A stretch of 64,000 bases of DNA, taken from assembly GCA_014898425.1 (NCBI GenBank), contig RCSZ01000007.1:1302001-1366000 (forward strand), in the 5' to 3' direction. Below the pieces are notes generated by a model that saw only the letters and a program-made list of their open reading frames with translations, had not been told where the DNA came from and did not search any database. This DNA comes from Botryotinia globosa (taxonomy: Eukaryota; Ascomycota; Leotiomycetes; Helotiales; Sclerotiniaceae). Of this stretch, positions 47,078 to 59,800 are shown in pieces. Numbering within the stretch: the first letter of the stretch is position 1; each line of letters starts with the position of its first letter. The position numbers and the translations under genes are program-made.

Positions 47078-47351
47078 TGTCAAGGTTACAAGGTTATAAG
47101 TCACGTGAGATTATATAGCGGGAGACCCTCGAGTTCATTTTGTATTACAGACTCTTTCGTTTCAGAATATTCTACAAACTTCTTTCTTTTCTGAGATATT
47201 TCGAAGATCTAATCTTTAGCCTCGAGTTCTTGTATCGAAGTCAATCCGCTTGTTATAAATTGTATGCTTTCAATAGTTTTAGAGAAGTAATAAAAAGTCT
47301 TTTATTCAAAATATACCTAAAGTTAATTCATTACTATTATCTACTCTAACA
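47078..47351. mobile_element. Solo LTR, 274 bp, with 5-bp target duplication
   Basis: Runs from TGTCAAGGTTACAAGG to TACTCTAACA and is flanked by GGTTT on both sides (47073-47077 and 47352-47356). Contains a promoter-like GC patch (GCGGGAGACCCTCGAG). No second LTR of this family seen in the window. Confidence 0.8.
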
Positions 47352-47427
47352 GGTTTAGATTTGATTAATAATAAGAGAGATAAAAGAAGAGATTAGAAAG
47401 AAAAGAGGAATTAGAAAAGGGAAGGGA

Positions 47428-48235
47428 TTAGATTTATTAGATTTATTAGATTTATTAGATTTATTAGATTTATTAGATTTATTAGATTTATTAGATTTAT
47501 TAGATTTATTAGATTTATTAGATTTATTAGATTTATTAGATTTATTAGATTTATTAGATTTATTAGATTTATTAGATTTATTAGATTTATTAGATTTATT
47601 AGATTTATTAGATTTATTAAAGAAAAAAAATAGAAAAAAAAATAGAAAAAAAATAGAAAAAAAATAGAAAAAAAATAGAAAAAAAATAGAAAAAAAATAG
47701 AAAAAAATAGAAAAAAAATAGAAAAAAATAGAAAAAAAATAGAAAATAGAAAAATAGAAAATAGAAAAATAGAAAATAGAAAAATAGAAAATAGAAAAAT
47801 AGAAAAATAGAAATTAGAAAAATAGAAATTAGAAAAAATTTAAAATGAGAATTAAAAAAGAATTTAAAAAGAAAAAAAGAATTTAAAAAGAAAAAAAAGA
47901 ATTTAAAAAAGAAAAAAAAGAATTAAAAAAATTAAAAAAAAGAATTAAAAGAAAAGAAAAAAAGAATTAGAAAAGAAAAAAGAATTAGAAAAGAATTAGA
48001 AAAAGAATTAGAAAAAGTTAGAAAAAGAATTAGAAAAAGAATTAGAAAAAGAATTAGAAAAAGAATTAGAAAAAGAATTAGAAAAAGAATTAGAAAAAGA
48101 ATTAGAAAAAGAATTAGAAAAAAATTAGAAAAAGAATTAGAAAAAGAATTAAAAAAGAATTATAAGGTTATAAGGGTTTGAGGTTAATTATATCTTAATA
48201 CTTTTATATAAGCTAAAAGCTAGAGGTTAATAAAG

Positions 48236-48284
<49 letters not shown>

Positions 48285-48365
48285 TATTATTATTATTATT
48301 ATTATTATATTATTATATTAGTATTATTATTATTATTATATATTATTATTATTATTATTATTATA

Positions 48366-48459
<94 letters not shown>

Positions 48460-48496
48460 TATTATTATTATTATATTATTAGTATTATTATTATTA

Positions 48497-48562
<66 letters not shown>
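47428..48562. repeat. 1.1-kb compound microsatellite block
   Basis: Four adjoining simple-repeat domains: (ATTTATTAG)n at 47428-47618; (AAAAAAATAG)n with shorter variants to about 47840; (GAATTAGAAAAA)n at about 47940-48160; and a nearly perfect (ATT)n block from 48236 to 48562. Each domain is a one-step derivative in A/T composition. Together they make a stretch with essentially no C. Confidence 0.95.
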
Positions 48563-48853
48563 GAATATACTCCAACTAGATCGGTGTACAGACCACCATC
48601 TCAAAAGCTTATAATCTCTGAATAGCTTCAAAATTCATATTTTAATAGAAAATATAAAAATATTAATTTTATTTATTTTTACAATTCTATAAGCTATATA
48701 GTACAAATATAAATATAGGTCCTGAGGGACATGAAAAATAATTACGGAGAGTGTTAGCGAGCCTGTTGTTATTTTTAGCCCTGAAGGGCCGAAAAAAGCT
48801 CGTTATTCAATGATAACTCCTCTTTCGTTTCCAGACCCTTTACAATTATAAGC

Positions 48854-49015
48854 TGTCGGGACAGGGATCATGTGACCGCACTAGCGCTTGCGCTAGTGCC
48901 TCGGCACTATAGTATAAACGTTTCATAGCCCTAGCTTTTAGAACCTCAAGCAATATTACAATAATATAAACTATAGTACTATATTATTTTTATTATTCTC
49001 ATAATGATATCAACA
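48854..49015 (+). repeat. LTR-like repeat, copy 1 (162 bp)
   Basis: Begins TGTCGGGACAGGGATC, contains GCACTAGCGCTTGCGCTAGTGC (a perfect 22-bp palindrome counting its flanks) and GCCTCGGCACTA, and ends TATCAACA. A copy in the same orientation lies at 53173-53335; the two may be the LTRs of one heavily nested element. No matching target duplication. Confidence 0.6.
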
Positions 49016-49594
49016 CTAATCAATGATATTATAGATCAAGAGCCTAGTATCTTATTTCAAAAGTAATATAATTTTGAACTAAAATTAATATTTCTTTAAA
49101 AAAGTATAAGCTTTTATATCAAAGTAATATAATTTAATATCTACTATTATATAAATAAGAATTGTTAGTAATATAACAATAATTTTTATATATTAAGTAT
49201 TAAAGCAATATAATTTAATATTAATCAAATCGAAAATAATTAATAACATAATAATGATCTTTATATTCAATCTTAATCTATATTTTATTTTTTAAGGTAG
49301 TATAATTTAAAAAATGAAAATCTATAATATCAGCTTAAATTTAATAAAATTTTAAATAATTATAACTTTACTAATTTTTAATAAAACTATATATCGATAT
49401 ATCTATTTAATTATTTATCTACTATTTATTAATATAATAAAACAATTTTTTGAATCCCCTTAATTAGAAGAATATTTCGAAGATATAAGTATAAATAAAT
49501 CAAATATATTATTAATTATTATAATCAACATATTTGATGAATTAATTAGAAAATAGAAAAATTATTTTTTTCAATATTAAAAAGAATTCAAATA

Positions 49595-51664
49595 CCAGGG
49601 GCCTGCGAGCCCCCGGACCCCTTGCTTTTTGAGAAAGTATTATATAATTATATTTATAATTATAAAAATCTAAAAAAGAAATTTTATTGAAAGCTTACAG
49701 GCGAAATCGATTTATCTTTTTTTATTTAAATTTTTTAATTTAATTTAGGTTTTTTAATTTTATTCAGATTTTAGTGGGTTTTATTACTTCAGATCATTAA
49801 TTATATCATTGAATTACGAAAGCTATAATATAAAAATAATTTTTATTAATATTAAACCTACTATATTCGATATAAACTCTTTTCAATTGATTATATAAGC
49901 TCTAGTTATATTTATACTATTTCAACTTCAATTCTTTATAAAAACCTTAGTTTTGAAGCTAGTAATATAAAAAATATATTATTTGAAAGCTTTTAATCTC
50001 TTATATATGATTATTACTTTCTTTCTTTTTCATTCAATTTATATTAGTTTAAATAAGCTGATCTAAAAGATTCTATTATTAATTCATCTATAATACTATA
50101 ATGTTATAATGCTAAGAATGTTATAAAAGACTTATAATCAATTGGATGATTAGTGTTAGGATATATATATAGTAATAAGCTGTCAGGACTTTAATCCCTG
50201 ATACTGTGCCTTTTGATCAGATTGTGTATGTAGTGTAGTGATAAAACTTACAACTTCTATTTGGTTCTATATATATTGGTTTTATGTATATAATAGAGTA
50301 TTAGGGATTAAGCTAAATGGATATTATTCTGGAATCTGTGATTTAGGCTTATTTGATTGGGAATAAATTTTCCTAATAAGAAGTGGGTTAGAAGTGAGGA
50401 TGTATTATTTAATAATTGAATATTCTGAATTTATTAATAAATTAATTATTAATAATGAGGATATAATTAATATAATTAGTGTATTATATATTATATAGTT
50501 AATTATATAAATAAATATTCTTTATAATTAGTTTTTTTGGAATGAAAAGAATAAAAGAGGGGAGTTTTGTTAGGATATATATATAATAGTAAGCTATTAG
50601 ATTTAATCTCTAATATTATACTTTTTGATCAGATTGTGTGTGTGGTGTAGTAATAAAGCTTATAACTTCTATTTGGTTCTATGCGTATTGATTCCATGCA
50701 CGTGACAGTTAGAATTACAACTCATTTTAAGCTAATAGTTTTCAAATCGAATTTTTTGTATATATATATACCTTTGGTTCTTACAGGCGGCAAGAATATT
50801 AAGGAGGTAAACCTCTAATAAAAAAAATAAAAAAAATCTATAAATATTAATCATCTATATTCTTTAATTAAAAGATATAATTAGATTATTTCTTAATATT
50901 TATATATTTTATATAAAAATATTTTTAAATAATTAATATATATTTTTTATATAAATTAAAATATAAGTTATATTTATATAGATTATGAATTCGTAAAAAG
51001 CAAGTCAAGTTTTTTTGTATTCATATATTATATAATCATATATCTCTATAACTATAATAAATTTATTAATTGGTATATATAAGGTTCCCTTTGATTGGTT
51101 ATAAGTAATATACGAAACTTTCTATTAATTAAAGTTTAGTTTTTTTGATTGGTGTTGTGATTGAATTAATAATAGAATCTTTTGAATCAATTTATTTAAG
51201 TTAATATGAATTGAATAAAAAAAAAGTGGTAACTATATATAAGAAATTAAAGGCTTTTAAATAATTTTTTTTTTTATTAGCTTCAAAACCAAGGTTTTTA
51301 TAAAAGATTGAAGTTGAAATAGTATAAATATAACTAGAGCTTATATAATCAATTAAAAGAGATTTATATTGAATATAGCTGATCTAATATTAATAAAAAT
51401 TATTTTAATACTATAGCTTTCATAATTCAATAATATAATTAATAATCTGATATGAAGTGATCTACTAAAATCTAAATAAGATTAAAAAAATCTAAATAAA
51501 ATTAAAAAATCTGAATAAAATTAAAAAATCTGAATAAAAAAAGATAAACCGACTTCGCCTGCAAGCTTTCAATAAAATTTCTTTTTTAGATTTTTATAAT
51601 TATAAATATAATTATATAATACTTTCTCAAAAAGCAAGGGGTTCGGGGGCTCGCAGGCCCCTGA
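49595..51664. mobile_element. Fold-back DNA element with about 490-bp terminal inverted repeats
   Basis: Left arm 49595-50085 and right arm about 51168-51664 are inverted copies. The ends are CAGGGGCCTGCGAGCCCCCG and its reverse complement, followed by CTTGCTTTTTGAGAAAGTA; inner matches continue through AAAGATTCTATTATTAATTCA. TA flanks both ends (49593-49594 and 51665-51666), fitting a Tc1/mariner-type target duplication. The middle contains no ORF and holds the 554-bp TRIM-like element. The terminal 30 bp keep GC while the rest is RIP-like. Confidence 0.75.
50154..50707 (+). mobile_element. TRIM-like miniature LTR element, copy 1 (554 bp)
   Basis: 5' LTR 50154-50295 (142 bp) and 3' LTR 50568-50707 (140 bp), both starting TGTTAGGATATATA, with the 3' one ending CACGTGACA. 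The 272-bp interior ends in a purine-rich tract (AAAAGAGGGGAG), like a polypurine tract next to the 3' LTR. The flanks ATTAG and GTTAG (50149-50153 and 50708-50712) are a 5-bp duplication with one transition. There is no coding capacity. It is nested in the fold-back element. Confidence 0.8.
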
Positions 51665-51890
51665 TAGAATATACTTTATTATTCGAATAAATATTTTCGT
51701 ATCACTTATAATAATAGGAATATTTTTATACTCTAATACTAATATAGATTCTTTATTAGCTATATTTATATGTTTTGAGATTTTATATTCTTTATAATTT
51801 ATAAATCAATCTTTATTTGGATAATAATGTTTTATAATTTCTGAATCTATAATATTATTATTTTTAGATTAGTTAATATGTGTCAAGGTG

Positions 51891-52041
51891 TAGGTAAAGA
51901 CTTATATTATACTATAAGGGTTCTAAATGCTATGAAAGGTTGAGGCTTTATTATAAGAAATAGGGCACATTAAGAACCTGCTAAAGGTATATTAAGAATC
52001 TATATCTGAGATATAAAGACAATGTAATTAGCATTATAATA
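51891..52041 (-). repeat. RIP-shifted copy of the 150-bp LTR family
   Basis: Reverse-complement relative of 46371-46520, aligned end to end: TGTCAAGGTGTAGGTAAAGA against the reverse complement of the GC-rich copy. Differences are nearly all transitions. Followed directly by CCCTTCCTTAAAACTTAC, which may be element interior. Confidence 0.75.
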
Positions 52042-52367
52042 ATATCCCTTCCTTAAAACTTACTTATCCCAAGCAAGCTAAGATATAATACTAATTTTAT
52101 TATTTTTCAATAAAATTATAAGAAATCGATTTATCAGACTAATTTATTATTATATTTAAATCAAATGAATAATAAAAATAATCAAATAAAACCCTAATAT
52201 CTTTTAAAATAAGCTTGAAATTATTCGAAACAATATTAGAAAACTCTAATTTCTATAAAAGAATTAAAATAAATTCTTTTGAATTTCCTAAGGGCTGTAA
52301 TCAATTAGCGAATTTTTTTAAATCTAATTAATTTCTATTTAAAAGTTATATTTGATATAATAGTATT

Positions 52368-52920
52368 TATTAGGATATATATATAATAATAAGCTGTCAG
52401 GACTTCAATCCCTAATACTGTGCCTTTTGGTTAGATTATATACATAGCATAATAATAAAACTTATAACTTCTATTTGGTTTTATATGTATTGATTCCATA
52501 TATGTAACAAAGTATTAGGGATTTAGTTAAGTGGATATTATTCTAAGATCTCTAATTAAAACTTATTTAATTAAAAATAGATTTTCCTAATAAAAAGTAA
52601 ATCAAAGATGAGGATGTATTGCTTAATAATTGAATATTCTAAATTCATTAATAATTGATTATTAATAATAAGGATATAATTAATACAATTGTTGTATTAT
52701 ATATTATATAGTTAACTATATAAATAAATATTCTTTATAATTAGTTTTTTTGGAATGAAAAGAATAAAAGAGGGGAGTTTTGTTAGAATATATATATAAT
52801 AGTAAGCTATTAGATTCAATCTCTAATATTATGCTTTTTGATTAGATTGTATATATAATGTAGTAGTAAAGCTTACAACTTCTATTTGGTTCTATGTGTA
52901 TTAATTCCATGCATGTGATA
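52368..52920 (+). mobile_element. TRIM-like miniature LTR element, copy 2 (553 bp)
   Basis: Same architecture as the copy at 50154-50707: LTRs 52368-52509 (142 bp) and 52781-52920 (140 bp), with the interior ending AAAAGAGGGGAG. The first LTR starts TATTAGG and the second ends GTGATA, as expected after transitions. No clear target duplication. Confidence 0.8.
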
Positions 52921-53172
52921 ATAATAGTTATTTAAAAAGTATACGAGAAATAAGAGATTGTAAAGATCAAATAAATTAATAAAGAATTTAATCTAATTAA
53001 TATAATAATTAAATCTAAATTATATCAAATTTTATAGGATTTGATTAATAATAATATTATAAGAATTAAGATTATAGAGTAAATGAAAAGAGATTAGAAG
53101 AATAGGTGATTATATGAATAAAAGAGATATTAATTAGAAGAATACAATCTAACAACTTTAAATAATTGCTAA

Positions 53173-53335
53173 TATTAGAATAAAAATCATATAATTATAT
53201 TAGCACTTATATTAGTGCCTCGGCACTACAAATATAAACGTTTTATAACCCTAGCTTTTAGAATCTCAAGCAATATTATAACAATGTGAACCACAGTACT
53301 ATATTGCCTTCACCATTCCCATGGTGATATTAGCA
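53173..53335 (+). repeat. LTR-like repeat, copy 2 (163 bp)
   Basis: Aligns with 48854-49015 including GTGCCTCGGCACTA and AACCCTAGCTTTTAGAA, with transitions throughout the rest. Confidence 0.65.
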
Positions 53336-53562
53336 ACTATATATATAATTATAATTAATTTGAATAATTTATATATTTTGTTAATAAAATTATTAATTAG
53401 TTTATTAATATTAAGAATAATTATACTTATTAAAATTACAATTAGATTTAAATTATTATTCGCTTATCGAATAATGTTTTTAAATATAATAATATTAAAT
53501 ATTTATTCTAGAAAGATTATTTATAAATAGTTTTTGATTCGATTATTATTAAAATTAATATA

Positions 53563-56500
53563 TACTGTAAAAGAGTAGAAGGTGATAGGGTCATAAAGTA
53601 ATCCTTTGTATATACTACAAAAAAGTCACTACAGCATATCACCTCAGATAAAAAAAAGGAGGGGGAGATTCTATATAACACTTTACAAAATATATTAAAA
53701 ATTTAGTAAATAGAAACTAACTACTCTTTCTAAATTATAAGGAAAAAAGCTATAAATACTAATTATAAAAATAGATTATATAATTAATACAAAAATTCAC
53801 TTATATTCCTCCTTATATAAAAATATTGATTGTCTCAATTAATAAACTTAAATACAAGAATGTAAAGAAAGATAATCAAAAAAAAAAAAAACAAATACTG
53901 CTTTTATTCAATACAATCAATTCAATAAATATTATTAAATTTTTTTTTTTTTGCTAAAATTTAACAAAATTAAATAGCTTTTTAATAAAATTCTAAAATC
54001 AAATATTAATAAAAACTTAATAACGAATTCTTTTATTTCTTTAAAAGAAAATTAAAAGATTCGAAATCTTTTTAGATTTCTATAAGTTTTTTAAAATTCT
54101 TAAAAATTGATGGGGAGAATTGGATTCTTATACTTCCTCTTTTTGATCTTTATTTTTTAAAGAAATTTTTTTTTTTTTTAATCTTTTATTTTTTGAAGTA
54201 TTAAAAGGTTTTTTATTATTTTGTTTAAGATTAAAACTATTTTTATTATTATTATTATTTAATAAAATTAATTTATTCTGCTTTTTTTCATTAGGTTTAA
54301 AGTATTTATTGTTATATTTATTTTTTAGGTTTTATTTTAAGATTATAAAATACAATTTATTTTTATAATATTTTTCAATAAACTTAGTATTCTCAAAAAC
54401 TTAAAAAAAAACTCTTGATATTTTTTATATAATATTAATATCAAATATTGAATTTATTATTATTTATAAAAAGAAGTTTAATAACTTTTTTGAATATAGA
54501 TAAATCGTTTCAAGATAGTTTACTAATGAAAACTTATTTAATAGGATTTTGAATAATTAAGTAATATTCAATTGAAAATCTAGAAATTTTATATTAACTA
54601 TTATTAATAATATATTTATTAAAGATAGATTTCAAATTATAATATATATTTTTAATATTCTAATATTTCAATTCATTTTTTAATATAGAATCTAAATTAT
54701 TCTTTAGAAATCTTTTTATTATAATATATAATATAATTGATATTATAAAAGGAATAATATCTTTATTATTGGATTTAATTCTGAATATTATAGAATTTTT
54801 TATAATTATAAATATTTAGTTATAATTAGCTTTTTCAATAAATTATATTGAAATAATCAAATAAGTGTACTTTATATAACTTTTTTTTAAAATAATATTC
54901 TAAAAGTAATCTTTTTTGAAAAGCTTATTAAATATTCTTAAAGTAAATATAACGAAATTTTGCTATATTATCTTATATTCCAATTCTGATTTTATTTTGT
55001 TATATTTTATTCTATATTTTAATTTTTTAAATTGAAAATGAATAATATATATAATAAAATTGTTTGTATATCTAAATCAATACTTAGTGTAAAATTCTCT
55101 TATATTTCTATATACAAATGTATAATCAAAAGTTTTATTAGATTGAATAATAATAATTAAAAAAGAAATAGAAATAAAATGAAATTTCTAATCTATATAC
55201 TGTAATATAACAATTTACCGTAAAAGAGTAGAAGGTGGTAGAGTCATAGAGTAGTCCTTCGTATATATTATAGGAAAGTTATTGTAACATATCGCCTCAG
55301 ATAGAGGAGAGGAGGGGGACGTTTTATATAATGCTTTATAAGATATATTAGAAGTTTGATAGATGGAAACTAACTATTCTTTCTAAGTTATAAGGAAAAG
55401 GGTTATAAATATTAGTTATAGAAATAGATTATATAATTAGTACAAAGATTTACTTATATTTTTTTATATATAGAAATATTGATTATCTTAATCAATAAAC
55501 CTAGATATAAAAATATAAAAAAAGATAGTTAAAGAAAAAAAAACAAATATTATTTTTGTTCAATATAATCAATTTAATAAATATTACAGAAAAAAGATAA
55601 CTTTGCTAAAATTTAACAAAATTAAATAGTTTTTTAATAAAACTTTAAAATTAAATATCAATAAAAGCTTAACAACGAATTCTTTTATTTTTTCAAAAAG
55701 AAATTAAAGAGTTCGAAATCTTTTTAGGTTTTTACAAGCTTTTTAGAGTTCTCAGAAATCGATAGAAAGAATTGGATTTTTATATTTCCTTTTCTTAATC
55801 TTTATTCTTCAAAAGAATTATTATTCTTCTTAATCTTTTACTCCCTAAAATATTAAAAGATTTTTTATTATTCTACCCAAAATCAGAGCTATCTTTATTA
55901 TTATCACTATTTAATAAAATTAATTTATTCTATCCTTTTTTTATCAAGCTCAAAGTATTTATTGTTATATTCATTCTCTAGGTTTTGTTTCAAAATTGCA
56001 AAATACAACTTATTCTTATAATATCTTTCAATAGATTTGATATCCTTAAAAATATACAAAAGAGAATTCTTAATATCTTTTATATAATATTAATATTAAA
56101 TATTAAATTTGTTATTATCTATAAAAAGAAATCTAATAACTTCTTTAAATACAAACAAATCATTCTAAAAGAGTTTATTAATAAAAACTTATTCAATAGG
56201 ATTTTGAATAATTAAATAATATTCAACTAGAAATCCAAGAACTTCATATTAATCATTATTAATAATATATTTGTTAAAAATAGATTTCAAATTATAATAT
56301 ATATTCCTAATATTCTAATATTTCAATTCATTTTTCAATATAAAATCCAAATCGCTCTTTAAAAATCTTTTTATTATAATATATAATACAATTAATATTA
56401 TAAAAAAAACAATATTTTCATTATTAAATCTAATTCTAAACATTATAGAATTCCCTATAACTATAAATATTCAATTGCAATTAGTTTTTCTAATAAACTA

Positions 56501-56870
56501 TATCAAAACAATCAAATAAGTATACTCTATATAACCTTTCTTCGAAATAATATTCTGAAAATAATCTTTCTTGAAAAGTTTATTAAATATTTTTAAAATA
56601 GATACAACAAGATTTCATTATATCATCTTATATTCCGATTCTAATTTTACTTTACTATACCCTATTTCATATTTTGATTTTTTAGATTGAAAATAAACAA
56701 TATATATAATAAGATTATCTATATATCTAAATCAATATTTAATATAAAATTCTTTTATATTTCTATATACAAATATATAATCAAAAATCTTATTAAATTA
56801 AATAATAACAATTAGAAAAAGAATAGAAATAAAACAAAATTCCCGATTTATATATTACAATATAATAATT
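53563..56870. repeat. Direct tandem duplication, two units of about 1.65 kb
   Basis: Unit 1 starts at about 53563 (TACTGTAAAAGAGTAGAAGG) and unit 2 at about 55217 (ACCGTAAAAGAGTAGAAGGT). They stay collinear to about 55210 and 56870 respectively (for example TATTTATTGTTATATT at about 54302 and 55957). A purine-rich patch (AGGAGGGGGAG / GGAGGGGGACG) sits near the start of each unit and resembles a polypurine tract before an LTR. Neither unit has an ORF of significance. Mutated by C-to-T or G-to-A in patches. Confidence 0.8.
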
Positions 56871-59800
56871 CACCAGATTTTTAGATTCTATTTAAAAACT
56901 TATTATATTAAAAAATAATAATTATAGTAATAAACAAATTCAAATCCTATATTCTCATAGCAATTGTAATAATAATATATTTTTATAAACTCTTGAATCA
57001 AAGAAATATAGATTTTTTTAATAAGATAAAAATATTTATTAGATTCTACAAACTTATATATTCCAAACCTATAGACCACAATCAAACTAGTAATAAAAAC
57101 TTAAACAATTATAAAGATAATAATACTATATTTAATAGATTTGAATTTTAATATATCAAAAAACTTTGCTTTTTTTTTTATTAATTATTACATTTTCTTT
57201 AAATCAATAAAAGTATTTATTATTAATACAAATATCATCGATTCAATCTTAATATTTATACAAAAATCGAAAATATTTTAATAAATCCTTTTAGTTTATA
57301 CATATAACTTTGAATTCAAGAATATTAACAAATTGATATAAATAATAATTATAAAGATTATTAAACATTTTATCTATTAATATTATTATTACCTTTCAAT
57401 TTATTTATTTTATAACATACTTTTTCTTCAATAAATAAAACCAATCCTTTAATTATAAAATATTTTCTTTATATTTATATACTTTAAATTAATTAATATT
57501 ATTATTCTTATCTTTTTTATTTTTATTTTTTGATAAAATATTTTATCGAAATATGATTTTGTTTATCAAGTATTTATTGAATAATTCGATATTTTCATTT
57601 ATTATTATTAAATCAAATTTTAACTATCTTTAAAGATTTATAAGAATATTTTCTAAAAATAAAAAAAGAGGAACTTACAAAAACTCAATAATTAAATCTC
57701 TAACAAAAAAGATATCTTCAAAATAATCTATATTAGCTTTTTTAAACATTCCAATTATATTATATTGGAAATCAAATTTTCTTCTTTATTTATTATTTTA
57801 CTCAAAAGATTTATTGGGGAACTTTTTATTCAGAATTCTAAAAGCAATTTTGAATTCGAAAAATATCAAATACCAATTAACTCGAACTCTAGATTTCAGA
57901 TCTTTAGAAAGTCTATATATAAATTCCTTATTAATCAATTCCAATACAATTTCTAGAATAATAATCCTAACTAATTTGAAAAGCTCATTATAAAATTTCA
58001 TATTATAAAATATAATCAAAATTATAACAAATATTATATCTTTCTACAAATAACCCTAATATACACAAATTTTATTAATAGTCTTTTGCTATAATTTATA
58101 GGATTTTTTTATTTTAAAAAGAATAATTTTATTATTGATTTTCATTTGCTTTATTATTATATAAACTTTAATATAAAGATTATTTTATAGAATTAGGATT
58201 ATAGTTATTTTTGTTAATATATTTATTTTAGTTTTCTATTCTTTTATTTATATATTGAATTTAATAAATTTTGTATATTATTATTTTTCGAAAAATCTTT
58301 ATATAATTTCAAAGACTTTTAGTATATTAAAAAATTGAGTATTATTAATTATTATTATTATATTATAATATATATATTATAATTGAATATTTAAATATTA
58401 TATAATATAATTCAATTCGTTATTAGACTATTTAAATATTTTGAAGGGATTTTTCAAGAAAAGTAATTTTATTAAAATTTAGCAAAGTTATATAAACTAT
58501 TTAAGAAAATATAAAAGAGAATCGCTTTGTATATAATAATAAAAGATTGAAGTATTAGAATAATCGGGAAAGAAGGTAGTAAAGAAAATAAAAGAATTAT
58601 AGATTAATAGAAATATTGAGAAAGGAAAGGAAAGTGTTTTTATTTTATAAATAGTTTTTTTTGTTTTATAATATTAAAGAAAGAGATGTTGTAGGAAATA
58701 ATTTCTCAAAAAAAAAAGAAAGAGAAAGAAAAATTATTTTTTTAAATAAAGACAGATAAACACTCTTCTTTACTAAAGGAATTTTGCAGATAGTTACTTT
58801 TTTTATTATATAGGGAAAAACGCTATTCTTATTGCTAAATTGATAACTAAGATTTCTATAAATATATAATCAGTATTTCTTGAAATTATATCTAGAGATC
58901 CTAGTATATCATTTGTTTATATATAATCAATTATTGTTTTCAAACTATTAAAATATTAATCTATACAATTAGATTTTTACAATTCTAATAATATTTCTAA
59001 CAAATCCTTATAATCTAATTAGTTATTATTTCCTTTAATATTATTATTTGAAATTAATAAATATTCCTTTTCCCTTTTTACAAATTTCTTAAGACAAAAT
59101 CCTAAATAGATTTTATTAATTGAGGTTCTATTTATTTCTTTCAAAATATAAATATTTTTATTAGAATTTGCAATTACTATTTAATATAATCTAAATCATT
59201 GATATATAAATTTCCTTTCATACAATATATCAATTTTTGATTATAGATTATATTAGAATATAATATCTTTTGGATTAATATTTTTATTTATTATATTATT
59301 ATTTCTATTGAAATATTCTTTTCTATTTAAGTGATAGTGTTTTTTATAAAGTATAACTTTTTTTATATCAATATCGTATATTTCTAATTATTAAAAATAT
59401 AATATTAGTAAATCTGCTTAAATTGTTATTGATTTTCAATTAAGGATTCTCTAAATATAAAATCTTATTTTAATAAATAATATCAAATAATGACTATAGA
59501 TTATATAAAATAAAGTGAAATTAATTAATTGATATATTATAATCTTATCAGTAAACAATATTATATCAAGGTATTTCAATTATCTTTCTTTTCTATTTAT
59601 TACTTTGAATAATCTATTAATAATAGATCTATAACCTTATTTAATTTGATTATTTGCTTTAGAATTATATATAAAGATTTGTATTTATTAAATATTATAT
59701 TTTTTTAAAAAATATATTATATATATTTTATTCTCTAGATTATTGTTTATTGAGATTTTATTGAAAATGGAATAATAATAAATAATAGATTATATAAAAG

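Noticed and set aside
47140..47349. 69-codon + ORF
   Set aside because: Lies wholly inside the solo LTR and has no family signature.
47428..48562. CRISPR-like regular repeats
   Set aside because: Units are contiguous with no unique spacers, and the host is a eukaryote; it is a microsatellite block.
57798..58019. Minus frame rich in I, K, L, E
   Set aside because: May be retroelement debris, but the composition follows AT bias and no motif can be named.
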